A stretch of 64,000 nt of DNA from Clostridiales bacterium (GTDB taxonomy: Bacteria; Bacillota; Clostridia; Oscillospirales; Oscillospiraceae). The position numbers and the translations under genes are program-made. This document shows positions 32,376 to 39,898 of the stretch, one piece after another. The first letter of the stretch is position 1. Every line of letters begins with the position of its first letter. Location of the stretch: contig JAHZGF010000009.1 in NCBI GenBank assembly GCA_019420945.1, forward strand, positions 21,980 to 85,979, written 5' to 3'. Below the pieces are notes generated by a model. That model was not told the origin of the DNA. It worked only from the letters and a program-made list of their open reading frames with translations, and did not search any database.

Positions 32376-33626
32376 ATGAGTAAAAAGAGCTTTTTGCGCG
32401 GCTACTCCATGATTCTGCATTCCTTCCTGATGTGGATGTTTTTCATTGCCGCAGCAAGTACGGGATTAAATATTTTGATCCCCGGCTTTGCCGCAAAGAA
32501 TAATTTGGATTCCAATGTTTTGCTTTCTGTGAATACAATCGCTGCTCTGATTGCAGTGGTGGCTTCTGTCTTTATCGCCCGCATCGTCATGGCCAAGGGT
32601 GTTAAAATTGTGACCATTGCCAGCCTGTTGCTGGGCGGCATTGTGGGCGCCATGGGCTTGGGGGTTGTGTCCTCTGTTGTCGGTTTTACCGTATGCTGCA
32701 TCGCGGCCCAGATTGCCTGCAACGGCTATGCCAACAGTGTCACCAATAACCTCATTACCAACTGGTTTCCCCGTACCCGGGGCAAGATCCTGGGTATTAC
32801 CACCTGTGGTGTGCCGGCGGCAGTGATGCTGGTCATCCCTCAGCTGGGCAAAATGATGGCCACCGGAGGCTTTAATAAAGCCGTGTTTATTTTGGGCGGC
32901 GCTATGGCAGTGGTTGGTGTGCTCTCCATTGTATGGCTGAAAAACACCCCGGAGGAGTGTGGTCTGGATCCCGACAACAAACCCTTCACGGAAGAGGAGA
33001 AGGCCAATCAGCTCTTTGTCTCCCAGAATGCGGTGGAGTGGACTTGGACTGATATTTTGAAGAATAAGCAGGCGTGGCTCATCATTATCACCTTCGGCCT
33101 GTTTTACATTGCCTGCACCGGTTTCTCTGCCCAGATGGTGCCTTATCTGATGGAAGCTGGCTATGATTCTATGACTGCCCAGGGCATTATGGGCAAAACG
33201 GCTCTCTTTGGTCTGGCTGGCAGCATTCTCTCCGGTCTGGTGGACAGCAAGTGGGGCACCAAGGTGGCCTGTGTCATCTATGCGGTGTTGACTACTGTTG
33301 GTTTCCTGGTGCTGTTCCTGTCCCACAGCAACGTGGCCATTCTGGCTTGCGTAATGATCCAGGCGGCCACTATGGGTGCCATCGCCAATCTGCTGCCCTC
33401 CATGATCATGCAGTGCTTTGGCAGAGACAGCTTTATTTCCGTCAACCGGATTATTTTCCCCGGTGTGTTCTTCATCCGCAGCTTCTGCTACAGCATGGTA
33501 GCCTGGGGTGTGACCAACTTGGGCGGATATATCAATACCTATGCGGCCTTTGGCATCATGTGCATTGTAGCGACTGTGGCCATGGTCTTCATCAACACCA
33601 AGAAGGTCCAGATGAAACAAGAGTGA
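32376..33626 (+). CDS. MFS transporter, oxalate/formate antiporter-like
   Basis: The protein has 416 residues with about 12 hydrophobic segments. The OFA-type central features 'NGYANSVTNNLITNWFPRTRGKILGITTCGVPAA' and 'LKNTPEECGLDPDN' are present. Such carriers exchange small carboxylates. AAGGAGAA precedes the ATG. It sits between the cyclase gene and the reductase gene and probably imports their substrate. A second OFA-like carrier in the window (55.8 kb) sits in a similar cluster. Confidence 0.88.
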   Translation: MSKKSFLRGYSMILHSFLMWMFFIAAASTGLNILIPGFAAKNNLDSNVLLSVNTIAALIAVVASVFIARIVMAKGVKIVTIASLLLGGIVGAMGLGVVSSVVGFTVCCIAAQIACNGYANSVTNNLITNWFPRTRGKILGITTCGVPAAVMLVIPQLGKMMATGGFNKAVFILGGAMAVVGVLSIVWLKNTPEECGLDPDNKPFTEEEKANQLFVSQNAVEWTWTDILKNKQAWLIIITFGLFYIACTGFSAQMVPYLMEAGYDSMTAQGIMGKTALFGLAGSILSGLVDSKWGTKVACVIYAVLTTVGFLVLFLSHSNVAILACVMIQAATMGAIANLLPSMIMQCFGRDSFISVNRIIFPGVFFIRSFCYSMVAWGVTNLGGYINTYAAFGIMCIVATVAMVFINTKKVQMKQE

Positions 33627-33649
33627 ATCATCCTCCCATTATAACTAAA

Positions 33650-33676
33650 GTCCGCCGGTCCTTCAGACCGGCGGAC
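33650..33676. terminator. Perfect hairpin without T-run
   Basis: GTCCGCCGGTC (33650-33660) / GACCGGCGGAC (33666-33676), 5-base loop. No T tract follows, so it may be an intercistronic stabiliser rather than a full stop before the reductase gene. Confidence 0.45.
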
Positions 33677-33771
33677 GCCCCCCTGTGCGATAGCGGTAAA
33701 CAGACGTAAATGTTTATCGCTATCCTGCTGTATAGGTGAAAAATCGTTTTGGAATGACAATGAGGTGCATC

Positions 33772-35712
33772 ATGTATCAGAATTTATTCTCTGAAGGAAA
33801 AATTGGAGCCATTACCCTGAAAAACCGGGTGATCATGACCGCAGCCGGCTGCGAGATGTCAGACGAAGACGGCCGGATCACCGAGGAATACATTGCTTAC
33901 TATGAAGCTAGAGCCAAAGGCGGCGTGGGCGGAATCATCACGGAGCTGGTCCAGGTAAACGGGGAAACAGGAGTCATGAACAGCCACCAGGTAAAGCTGT
34001 GGAAGGATGACTGCATAGAAGGGCTGCGCCGTCTGGCGGACCGGATCCATCAATATGACTGCCGCCTGTTTTTGCAGATGCAGCATCCCGGCAATGTGAC
34101 TACTCCGGATAAGCTGGGAGGACGGGAGCCGGTGTCAGCCAGCGATGTCTCAAACCTGATCTTTTCTCAGCCAGTCCGGCCCATGACCCGAGAGGAAATC
34201 CACACGCTGGTAGAGCAATTTGGGGATGGAGCCTACCGGGCCAAACAGGCCGGCGTGGATGGTGTGGAAATCCATGCCGCCCACTTTTATCTGTTGCACC
34301 AGTTTATTTCCCCTTATTTTAACCATCGTACCGATGAGTATGGCGGAAGCCGGGAAAACCGTATGCGGTTGCTCAAGGAAATCATCCAGGATATCCGCCA
34401 GAAGTGCGGGAATGAATTTGCCATTCTTGTGCGCCTCTCCGTGGAGGAATTCCTGCCCTCCGGCGGATATCATCTGAATGAGGGGATTGAGCTGTGCAAA
34501 CTGGCGGAGGCCTATGGGGCGGATGCCATCAATGTGACGGTGGCGGGTACCGGCTGCCGCTACGGTCAGAGCCTGGAGCCGGTTTCCTATCCCCAGGGTT
34601 GGCGTCGACACCTTTCCGCGGCGGTGCGGAAGTTTGTGAACATTCCTGTGATCGGGGTGGCGGTGGTTCGGGATCCCTCTTTCGCCGAGGAGATGCTGGC
34701 CCAGGGAGATGTGGACTTCGTGGGTTCGGCCCGAAGCTTTTTGGCAGATCCAGAATGGGCCAATAAGGCCCGGGAAGGCCGGGAGGAGGACATCCGAAAG
34801 TGTATTTCCTGCCTCAAGTGCATCCAGGGCGTTGTGCAGGGAGAGGGAATCGGCTGTTCCATCAATCCCGAGTGCGGGCGCGAGTTGGCGGCAGGACATG
34901 CAGACTGCAACGGGGCGGGCCGGGTTGTGGCTGTTATCGGAGCAGGACCTGCGGGGATGCAGGCGGCGCTGACGGCGGCCCAGCGGGGCTTTGCCGTTAC
35001 GCTGTTTGAAAAAGAGAACTGGCTGTGCGGTCAGCTTTATCTGGCAGCCCAGGCCCCTCATAAGGATAAAATGCAGTGGTACATCCGCTATATGACCCTG
35101 CAGCTGGAGCAGTATCCGGTGACCATTCGCCGTGGTGTGACCGCGGATGCGGACACGGTGGCGGAGCTTGCCCCCTGGGCGGTAATTGACGCCACCGGGG
35201 CCACTCCGGTGATCCCCAAAGGAATCGGTGCGGAGCGGGAGTTTGTCCACACCCCAGACCAGGTATTGAGCGGAAAGGTGCGGATTGAGAACAGCAGCGT
35301 AGTAATCGCAGGCTCCGGAATGACCGGCCTGGAAACAGCGGAGTATCTGGCAGAGAAAAACAATCAGATCACCCTGATTGAAATGGCGGATCGGGTTGCA
35401 CCCGCTGCTTATGGCACCCAGGTGTCTGATGTAATGAAATACCTTGAGACAAAGGATGTGGTGGTGATGACTTCCACCGCGCTGCATCAGATTCAGGATG
35501 GATATCTCCAGGTGCGGGATGTAAAGACCCAGGAGATCACCTGCATTCCCGCCGGCCATGTGATCTTGTCTCTGGGCGTACGCAATTCAGGTCAGCTCAG
35601 TGCCCAGCTGAGAGAGCGGTTTGACCGGGTTTATACAATCGGTGATGCGGTCAAGAGCGGGCGGATTGTGGACGCCGTTTCCGCGGGCTATAATGTGGCC
35701 ATGGAGCTGTGA
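33772..35712 (+). CDS. Enoate/dienoyl reductase-like Fe-S flavoenzyme
   Basis: The protein has 646 residues. The order is an N-terminal old-yellow-enzyme barrel with FMN ('DGVEIHAAHFYLLHQFISPYFNHRTDEYGGS', about residues 165-195), a 4Fe-4S site C-x2-C-x2-C-x11-C (about residues 344-362), then FAD/NAD domains with 'VVAVIGAGPAGMQAAL' (about residue 383) and 'SVVIAGSGMTGLETAEYL'. Family members reduce activated C=C bonds (2-enoates, dienoyl-CoA, bile acid or flavonoid intermediates). ATG 33772 has GAGGTG upstream; ATG 33760 is possible. The true substrate cannot be read from sequence. Confidence 0.88.
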   Translation: MYQNLFSEGKIGAITLKNRVIMTAAGCEMSDEDGRITEEYIAYYEARAKGGVGGIITELVQVNGETGVMNSHQVKLWKDDCIEGLRRLADRIHQYDCRLFLQMQHPGNVTTPDKLGGREPVSASDVSNLIFSQPVRPMTREEIHTLVEQFGDGAYRAKQAGVDGVEIHAAHFYLLHQFISPYFNHRTDEYGGSRENRMRLLKEIIQDIRQKCGNEFAILVRLSVEEFLPSGGYHLNEGIELCKLAEAYGADAINVTVAGTGCRYGQSLEPVSYPQGWRRHLSAAVRKFVNIPVIGVAVVRDPSFAEEMLAQGDVDFVGSARSFLADPEWANKAREGREEDIRKCISCLKCIQGVVQGEGIGCSINPECGRELAAGHADCNGAGRVVAVIGAGPAGMQAALTAAQRGFAVTLFEKENWLCGQLYLAAQAPHKDKMQWYIRYMTLQLEQYPVTIRRGVTADADTVAELAPWAVIDATGATPVIPKGIGAEREFVHTPDQVLSGKVRIENSSVVIAGSGMTGLETAEYLAEKNNQITLIEMADRVAPAAYGTQVSDVMKYLETKDVVVMTSTALHQIQDGYLQVRDVKTQEITCIPAGHVILSLGVRNSGQLSAQLRERFDRVYTIGDAVKSGRIVDAVSAGYNVAMEL

Positions 35713-35752
35713 ATTTATAAGCAATCGGCGGCGCTTGTGTTGGAGTGCCGCT

Positions 35753-35791
35753 GCGCCCCTTGCAGGTACTGCCTGCAAGGGGCGCTTTTTT
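35753..35791 (+). terminator. Terminator after reductase gene
   Basis: A perfect 14-bp stem, GCGCCCCTTGCAGG (35753-35766) / CCTGCAAGGGGCGC (35772-35785), is followed by six T. It separates the metabolic operon from the recombinase unit. Confidence 0.92.
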
Positions 35792-35886
35792 CGGGGGATG
35801 TCCCCGGCGCAATGAAAATTGGAGCTTTCGGCGTGGAAAATAACACCTGAAATGAGCGCAAAACGGAAAGAGAACTCCTCCACCTT

Positions 35887-35894
35887 CATACAGT
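35887..35894 (+). promoter_or_regulatory. Candidate mother-cell sigma -10 box before recombinase
   Basis: CATACAGT matches the CATACA-T type -10 sequence used by sporulation sigma E/K. GGAA at 35865-35868 weakly resembles the start of a sigma E -35 box. The start site would fall only about 15 bases before the ATG, close to the ribosome site. This is suggestive only. Confidence 0.3.
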
Positions 35895-35915
35895 GGAAGG
35901 AAGGAGGGGGTATTT

Positions 35916-36116
35916 ATGGATCAGAAAGTCAGGCTGCTGCACGCTGAGCCGAGTGTTCAGGTCAGCCGGCAGACTACGCCGGAGTTTTACCGGCTCTATC
36001 AGCAAGCGGTGCTGCTGGCCATGGAGGAACAAGGTGTGTTGAACCGGAGGCAACTGGAGAATTGCCTGGAACGGCTGGGGCGGAAGTGGGCTGATCTGGA
36101 GGCGCAGACACCATGA
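35916..36116 (+). CDS. Small protein coupled to serine recombinase
   Basis: The protein has 66 residues and is mainly helical ('TPEFYRLYQQAVLLAMEEQGVLNRRQLENCLERLGRKWADLEA'). AAGGAGG lies 8 bases before the ATG, and the stop overlaps the recombinase start (ATGA). Small proteins beside large serine recombinases are sometimes directionality factors that permit excision, which is a possibility here and not evident from sequence. Confidence 0.7.
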   Translation: MDQKVRLLHAEPSVQVSRQTTPEFYRLYQQAVLLAMEEQGVLNRRQLENCLERLGRKWADLEAQTP

Positions 36117-37669
36117 AAGTGGCGGCCTATTGCCGGGTGTCCACAGACCGGGAGGATCAGGCAAATTCCTTTGAGAGCCAGCAGCGCTATTTTCGGGAGT
36201 ACATCGCGGGACAGTCCGGCTGGGAACTGTATGAGGTCTATGCAGATGAGGGGGTCACCGGCACCAGTACCCGCAACCGAAGGGCTTTTCACCGCATGAT
36301 GGAGGATGCCAGGCGGGGGTGTTTCAGCCTCATCCTGACCAAAGAAGTGAGCCGGTTTTCCCGCAATATTCTGGACACCATCGCCTATACCCGGGAGCTC
36401 AGGCGCCTTGGGGTGGGCGTCTCTTTTTTAAATGACGGCATCCAAACCCTGGACCCTGACGCAGAGCTGCGATTGTCTATTATGGGCAGCCTGGCCCAGG
36501 AGGAGAGCCGCCGGATCTCCCAGCGGGTGAAGTGGGGGCAGACCCGCCGTATGGAGCAGGGGGTGGTGTTTGGCCGGTCTCTGCTGGGCTATGATGTGCG
36601 GGATGGAAAACTGCACATCAACCCCCAGGGGGCGGAAATCGTCCGGCAGATTTTCTTTAAATATGTCCACGAGCGCAAGGGAACCACGGTCATCGCCCGG
36701 GAGCTGCGGGAGGCGGGTTATAAGACCTTTGGGGGCAGTACAGTCTGGCGAAACACCGCTGTGCTGAAAGTGCTGCGCAACGAAAAATACTGCGGCGATT
36801 TGCGGCAGAAAAAGACCATTACCCCGGACTACCTGACCCATCGGAAGCAATATAACCACGGCCAGGAGCCCTTTGTATTCCTGCAAGACCACCACGAGCC
36901 CATCATTTCCCGACAGCTGTGGCTTCAGGCCCAGCAGGAACTGGACCGCCGGGATGTGGACGGGCGTCTGGGCGCGGGCCATGGCAACCGTTATCCGCTG
37001 TCCGGCAAGATCAAGTGCGGCCTGTGCGGGGCTAGCTTTGTCTCCCGCTGCCGGCGGCGGAGGAATGGAAGCTGCTGCCGGGTGTGGCGCTGCGGCACCG
37101 CCACGGCGGAGGGCAGGCGCCATGTGGATCCTGCGGGCAACCAGGTGGGGTGTGACATCGGCTATCAGATTGGGGACGGGCTGGGGCTGGAACTGGTGCG
37201 CCAATCTCTGGAGAAGTTGGAGTTGGACCCCGCCCAAATGGTCAGGGACCTTACCAGACTGATATTGGAGGCGCTTCAGGACAATCGGGAGGAGGAACGA
37301 GCGGAGGAAGCCGCCCTGTTGCGGCAGCGGGACCAGTTACAGGAGAAAAAGAAAAAACTGCTGGACGCCTTCTTTGAGGAGCAGATTTCCCGGGAAGATA
37401 TGGAGCTGATGAAAGGGGACTATGACCGGCAACTGTCGGAGTTGGAGGAGAAACTGACCGTCCGGGAACAGGAGCGCGGGGCGATGGGTGACAGGCTGGA
37501 GCTGGAACAGCACATCCAATTCCAAATCCAGCAGATCGTGTCAGGGGAGCGGGCGCCGGATTCCTTATACGGCAGTCTGTTGGAACGAATCACCGCTCTC
37601 CCTGGCCGGCAGATGGAGGTGCGCTTGCGGTATCTGCCCATCCGGTGGATCTGCACACTGGAGGAATAA
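36113..37669 (+). CDS. Large serine recombinase (integrase/excisionase)
   Basis: The protein has 518 residues. The N-terminal resolvase domain has 'AAYCRVSTDREDQANSFESQ' with catalytic Ser10, then 'EVSRFSRNILDT' and the long E helix. The recombinase domain follows ('PQGAEIVRQIFFKYVHERKGTTVIARELREAG'). A zinc ribbon has 'KCGLCGASF' and 'RVWRCGT' (about residues 302-330), and there is a C-terminal coiled coil (about residues 385-460). Such enzymes integrate and excise phages and skin-type elements at specific att sites. Its stop lies only 17 bases from the break in cotJC, so the attachment site is beside its 3' end. Confidence 0.93.
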   Translation: MKVAAYCRVSTDREDQANSFESQQRYFREYIAGQSGWELYEVYADEGVTGTSTRNRRAFHRMMEDARRGCFSLILTKEVSRFSRNILDTIAYTRELRRLGVGVSFLNDGIQTLDPDAELRLSIMGSLAQEESRRISQRVKWGQTRRMEQGVVFGRSLLGYDVRDGKLHINPQGAEIVRQIFFKYVHERKGTTVIARELREAGYKTFGGSTVWRNTAVLKVLRNEKYCGDLRQKKTITPDYLTHRKQYNHGQEPFVFLQDHHEPIISRQLWLQAQQELDRRDVDGRLGAGHGNRYPLSGKIKCGLCGASFVSRCRRRRNGSCCRVWRCGTATAEGRRHVDPAGNQVGCDIGYQIGDGLGLELVRQSLEKLELDPAQMVRDLTRLILEALQDNREEERAEEAALLRQRDQLQEKKKKLLDAFFEEQISREDMELMKGDYDRQLSELEEKLTVREQERGAMGDRLELEQHIQFQIQQIVSGERAPDSLYGSLLERITALPGRQMEVRLRYLPIRWICTLEE

Positions 37670-37675
37670 TGCCGC

Positions 37676-37700
37676 CATTGTGACCCTTCAGTACCTATAT
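37676..37700. other. Attachment-site junction (attachment half-site)
   Basis: Reading on the minus strand, codons up to ACT GAA (37687-37692) match the conserved DIGTE motif of CotJC; beyond 37686 the match ends and element sequence begins. The crossover probably lies within GGTACTGAA or next to it. The partner half-site is not found in the window. Confidence 0.65.
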
Positions 37701-37878
37701 CGGTGAGTAAGGCTGCCAGCTCAGGATAGGGCATGGAATAGCGCTGGGACAGATAGCGCATGGAGGCCCCCAGCTCTCCGTCAGGGCCGCCGTACTGGCT
37801 GATGATGACGGAGGCCAACCGGGGGTTGGGGGTGGCGATTTTCACCGGGTATTGCAGGGCTTTTTGATAGGTAAACAT
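37687..37878 (-). pseudogene. cotJC: cotJC spore-coat Mn catalase, interrupted after codon 64
   Basis: Residues 1-64 match the N-terminus of CotJC ('KALQYPVKIATPNPRLAS', 'QYGGPDGELGASMRYLSQRY', 'LAALLTDIGTE'). Complete CotJC is about 190 residues and continues with EFAHLEM-like metal-binding helices. After Glu64 the reading enters the recombinase end and no homology remains; that chimeric frame ends at 37420. The missing 3' part is nowhere in the window. Either it lies at the far end of a large inserted element, which precise excision would rejoin in the mother cell, or it is lost and this is a true pseudogene. The start is 3 bases after the cotJAB stop. Confidence 0.85.
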
Positions 37879-37881
37879 GGC

Positions 37882-38340
37882 TCACTTCTCCTTTCCCTGG
37901 TTGCCCTGGTTCTGCCAGGGCCAGGGTCCGTAGACCCAGGTGTAGCTGTCATCCAGGGCGGCGTCGGTCTGGGTCAGGGGACCGATCTTCTCCAGATAGG
38001 TCTTTTTGCCCTGCTGCAGCAGCTTGGTGTACTGCTGAAACAGCTTGAAGGCCTCGGCGTCTTCCGGATGGGTGTCCAGATACAGCCCCAGCTCATGGAC
38101 CACCAGAGCCAGTGCCTGCAGCTCGGTGCGGGGGCAGGGGGCCACCTCCCGGCCGTTCTTCATCAGGTGGAAGGGCAGGTTGAGCCCCGGGAACAGAGTG
38201 CCTTCGCTGAGGGCTTCCATCCGCTCATAGCGTTTCGGATTGCTCTGCTGGAAGGGGACGTAGGGCACCGACAGCGGGGCGCAGCTGGGCATGGTGCCGT
38301 TGGCGTCCGGACAGAGGGTGCTCTCGGTCTTTTTTTGCAT
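37882..38340 (-). CDS. Spore coat protein, CotJA-CotJB fusion
   Basis: The protein has 152 residues. The first ~60 residues match CotJA ('LSVPYVPFQ...RYERMEALSEGTLFPGLNLPF'), and the rest matches CotJB ('ELQALALVVHELGLYLDTHPEDAEAFKLFQQYTKLLQ...IGPLT' and the 'WVYGPWPW' end). In Bacillus these are separate genes upstream of cotJC and are expressed in the mother cell. GCAAGGAGGAAC precedes the minus-strand ATG (38338-38340). The downstream partner cotJC is interrupted. The fusion call rests on pattern recall of both families. Confidence 0.82.
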   Translation of the reverse strand: MQKKTESTLCPDANGTMPSCAPLSVPYVPFQQSNPKRYERMEALSEGTLFPGLNLPFHLMKNGREVAPCPRTELQALALVVHELGLYLDTHPEDAEAFKLFQQYTKLLQQGKKTYLEKIGPLTQTDAALDDSYTWVYGPWPWQNQGNQGKEK

Positions 38341-38388
38341 ATTGGTTCCTCCTTGCAAAGGGGATAGCGGTCAGCACCGCTTCCCTTC

Positions 38389-38396
38389 ATTCTATG
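38389..38396 (-). promoter_or_regulatory. Candidate sigma E-type -10 box of cotJ
   Basis: On the minus strand CATAGAAT matches the CATA-N3-T -10 sequence of mother-cell sigma factors, about 49 bases before the cotJ start codon. The -35 region (near GAACCAAT) is weak. cotJ of Bacillus is sigma E dependent, which supports the guess. Confidence 0.4.
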
Positions 38397-38486
38397 GACT
38401 TCGACGGCGATTGGTTCATTTTTCTCTTGAATTGCCCGAATAAGAGCATATAATAAAGAACAATACGGAAAATGGAGGCATTTAAA

Positions 38487-39659
38487 ATGGAGCTGCAATT
38501 TGCCAAGCGGATGGAGTCCTTCCAGCCCGGCATTTTCAATGTGCTGAACGATAAGAAAAATGAGATGATCCGGCAGGGCCGCCAGGTCTATAACCTTTCT
38601 GTGGGCACGCCGGATTTTCTGCCCGACGAGCATGTGATGCGGGCCATGCAGGAGGCGTGCAAACATCCTGACAACTATAAATATTCCCTGGGAAATCTCC
38701 CCGCTCTGGTGGATGCGGTTCAGGGCTGGTATCTGCGCCGCTATGGCGTGACTTTGGAGCGGGAGGAGATTATGTCCGTCAACGGCTCCCAGGAGGGCAT
38801 TGCCCATGTGGCGCTGCCCCTCTGCGATCCCGGTGATCTGGTGCTCTGCCCCAATCCCGGCTATCCCATCTTCGAGATGGGCCCCTGGCTGTGCGGGGCG
38901 GAGATCGCCTATTATGATCTGCTGGAGGAAAACCATTATCTGCCGGATCTGAATGCCATCCCGGAGGAGGTGGCCCGCCGGGCCAAGATGATGGTGGTGT
39001 CCTATCCCGCCAACCCGGTCTGCGTCACTGCGCCCCGGAGCTTTTATGAGCAGCTGGTGGACTTCGCCCGGACCTACAATATCATCATTTTACATGACAA
39101 CGCCTATTCCGAGATCACCTATGACGGCCGGGAGGGGATCAGCTTTTTGAGCATTCCCGGCGCCAAAGAGGTGGGCGTGGAGTTCAACTCTCTGTCCAAG
39201 ACCTATAACCTCACCGGAGCCCGGATCTCCTTTGTGGTGGGCAACCGGGAGATTATCCAGAATTTCAGCAAGGTGCGCTCCCAGATCGACTACGGCATCT
39301 TCCTGCCGGTGCAGCTGGCCGCCATCGAGGCCCTGAACGGCCCTCAGGACGGGGTTGCCGCCAGAAGGGAGGAGTATCAGCGCCGCCGGGACGCCCTCTG
39401 CGGCGGTTTCCGGAGCATCGGCTGGAATGTGCCCGACAGTGAGGGCAGCATGTTTGTCTGGGCTCCCATCCCGGAGCACTATGCAGATTCCGTCACCTTC
39501 TGTATGGACCTGATGGAGCGCAGCGGCCTGATCTGCACCCCTGGCAGCGCCTTCGGTTCTTTGGGAGAAGGCCACGTCCGGTTTGCCTTGGTGGAACCGG
39601 TGGAAAAAATGCAGGAAATTGTGGCTGCGGTAGATCGCTGCGGTATCCTGCGGAAATAA
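38487..39659 (+). CDS. PLP aminotransferase class I/II, LL-DAP aminotransferase-like
   Basis: The protein has 390 residues. The fold type I signature is complete: 'YKYSLGNLPALVDAVQGWY', 'VNGSQEGIAHVALPLCDPGD', 'VVSYPANPVC', 'IILHDNAYSEITYDG', Schiff-base lysine in 'SLSKTYNLTGARISFVVGN', and 'GSAFGSLGEGHVRFALV'. Close relatives include LL-diaminopimelate aminotransferase and alanine/aspartate transaminases; which amino acid is used cannot be settled. ATG 38487 has GGAGG 9 bases upstream. It is a single gene divergent from cotJ. Confidence 0.88.
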   Translation: MELQFAKRMESFQPGIFNVLNDKKNEMIRQGRQVYNLSVGTPDFLPDEHVMRAMQEACKHPDNYKYSLGNLPALVDAVQGWYLRRYGVTLEREEIMSVNGSQEGIAHVALPLCDPGDLVLCPNPGYPIFEMGPWLCGAEIAYYDLLEENHYLPDLNAIPEEVARRAKMMVVSYPANPVCVTAPRSFYEQLVDFARTYNIIILHDNAYSEITYDGREGISFLSIPGAKEVGVEFNSLSKTYNLTGARISFVVGNREIIQNFSKVRSQIDYGIFLPVQLAAIEALNGPQDGVAARREEYQRRRDALCGGFRSIGWNVPDSEGSMFVWAPIPEHYADSVTFCMDLMERSGLICTPGSAFGSLGEGHVRFALVEPVEKMQEIVAAVDRCGILRK

Positions 39660-39672
39660 AGGAAGTTTCAGT

Positions 39673-39702
39673 AAAAACGCCGGAGTGATCCGGCGTTTTT
39701 GC
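39673..39702 (+). terminator. Terminator after aminotransferase
   Basis: AAAAACGCCGG (39673-39683) / CCGGCGTTTTT (39690-39700), 6-base loop, 13 bases after the stop codon. Confidence 0.9.
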
Positions 39703-39806
39703 CCATTTGTTCCGCAACGGAGTCTAAGGGAATAAAACATAATGAATTTTGGCAAAATAGACTTCTGAAAACATCTTTTCTCAATGTTAAAAAATTAACA
39801 GTTTCC

Positions 39807-39835
39807 TTGCATTTGGTGTTGCATTGTGATAGAAT
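39807..39835 (+). promoter_or_regulatory. nfnAB promoter
   Basis: TTGCAT (39807-39812) and TAGAAT (39830-39835) with a 17-base spacer, about 64 bases before the start. The same two hexamers and spacer are found at pckA. Confidence 0.65.
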
Positions 39836-39898
39836 TTTTTCGCAAAAACAGGGGACAGAATGTATTTTTCTGCCTCCGTTGAAACGGGAGTGAGACTT

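Noticed and set aside
1..37690. The missing 3' half of cotJC inside the window
   Set aside because: I looked for CotJC C-terminal motifs on both strands among the translated frames and found none, so the partner site must lie outside or be lost.
35916..37690. A small 1.8-kb element containing only the recombinase
   Set aside because: The left neighbour at 35.7-35.9 kb is a terminator and spacer, not cotJC sequence, so a minimal insertion does not explain the break.
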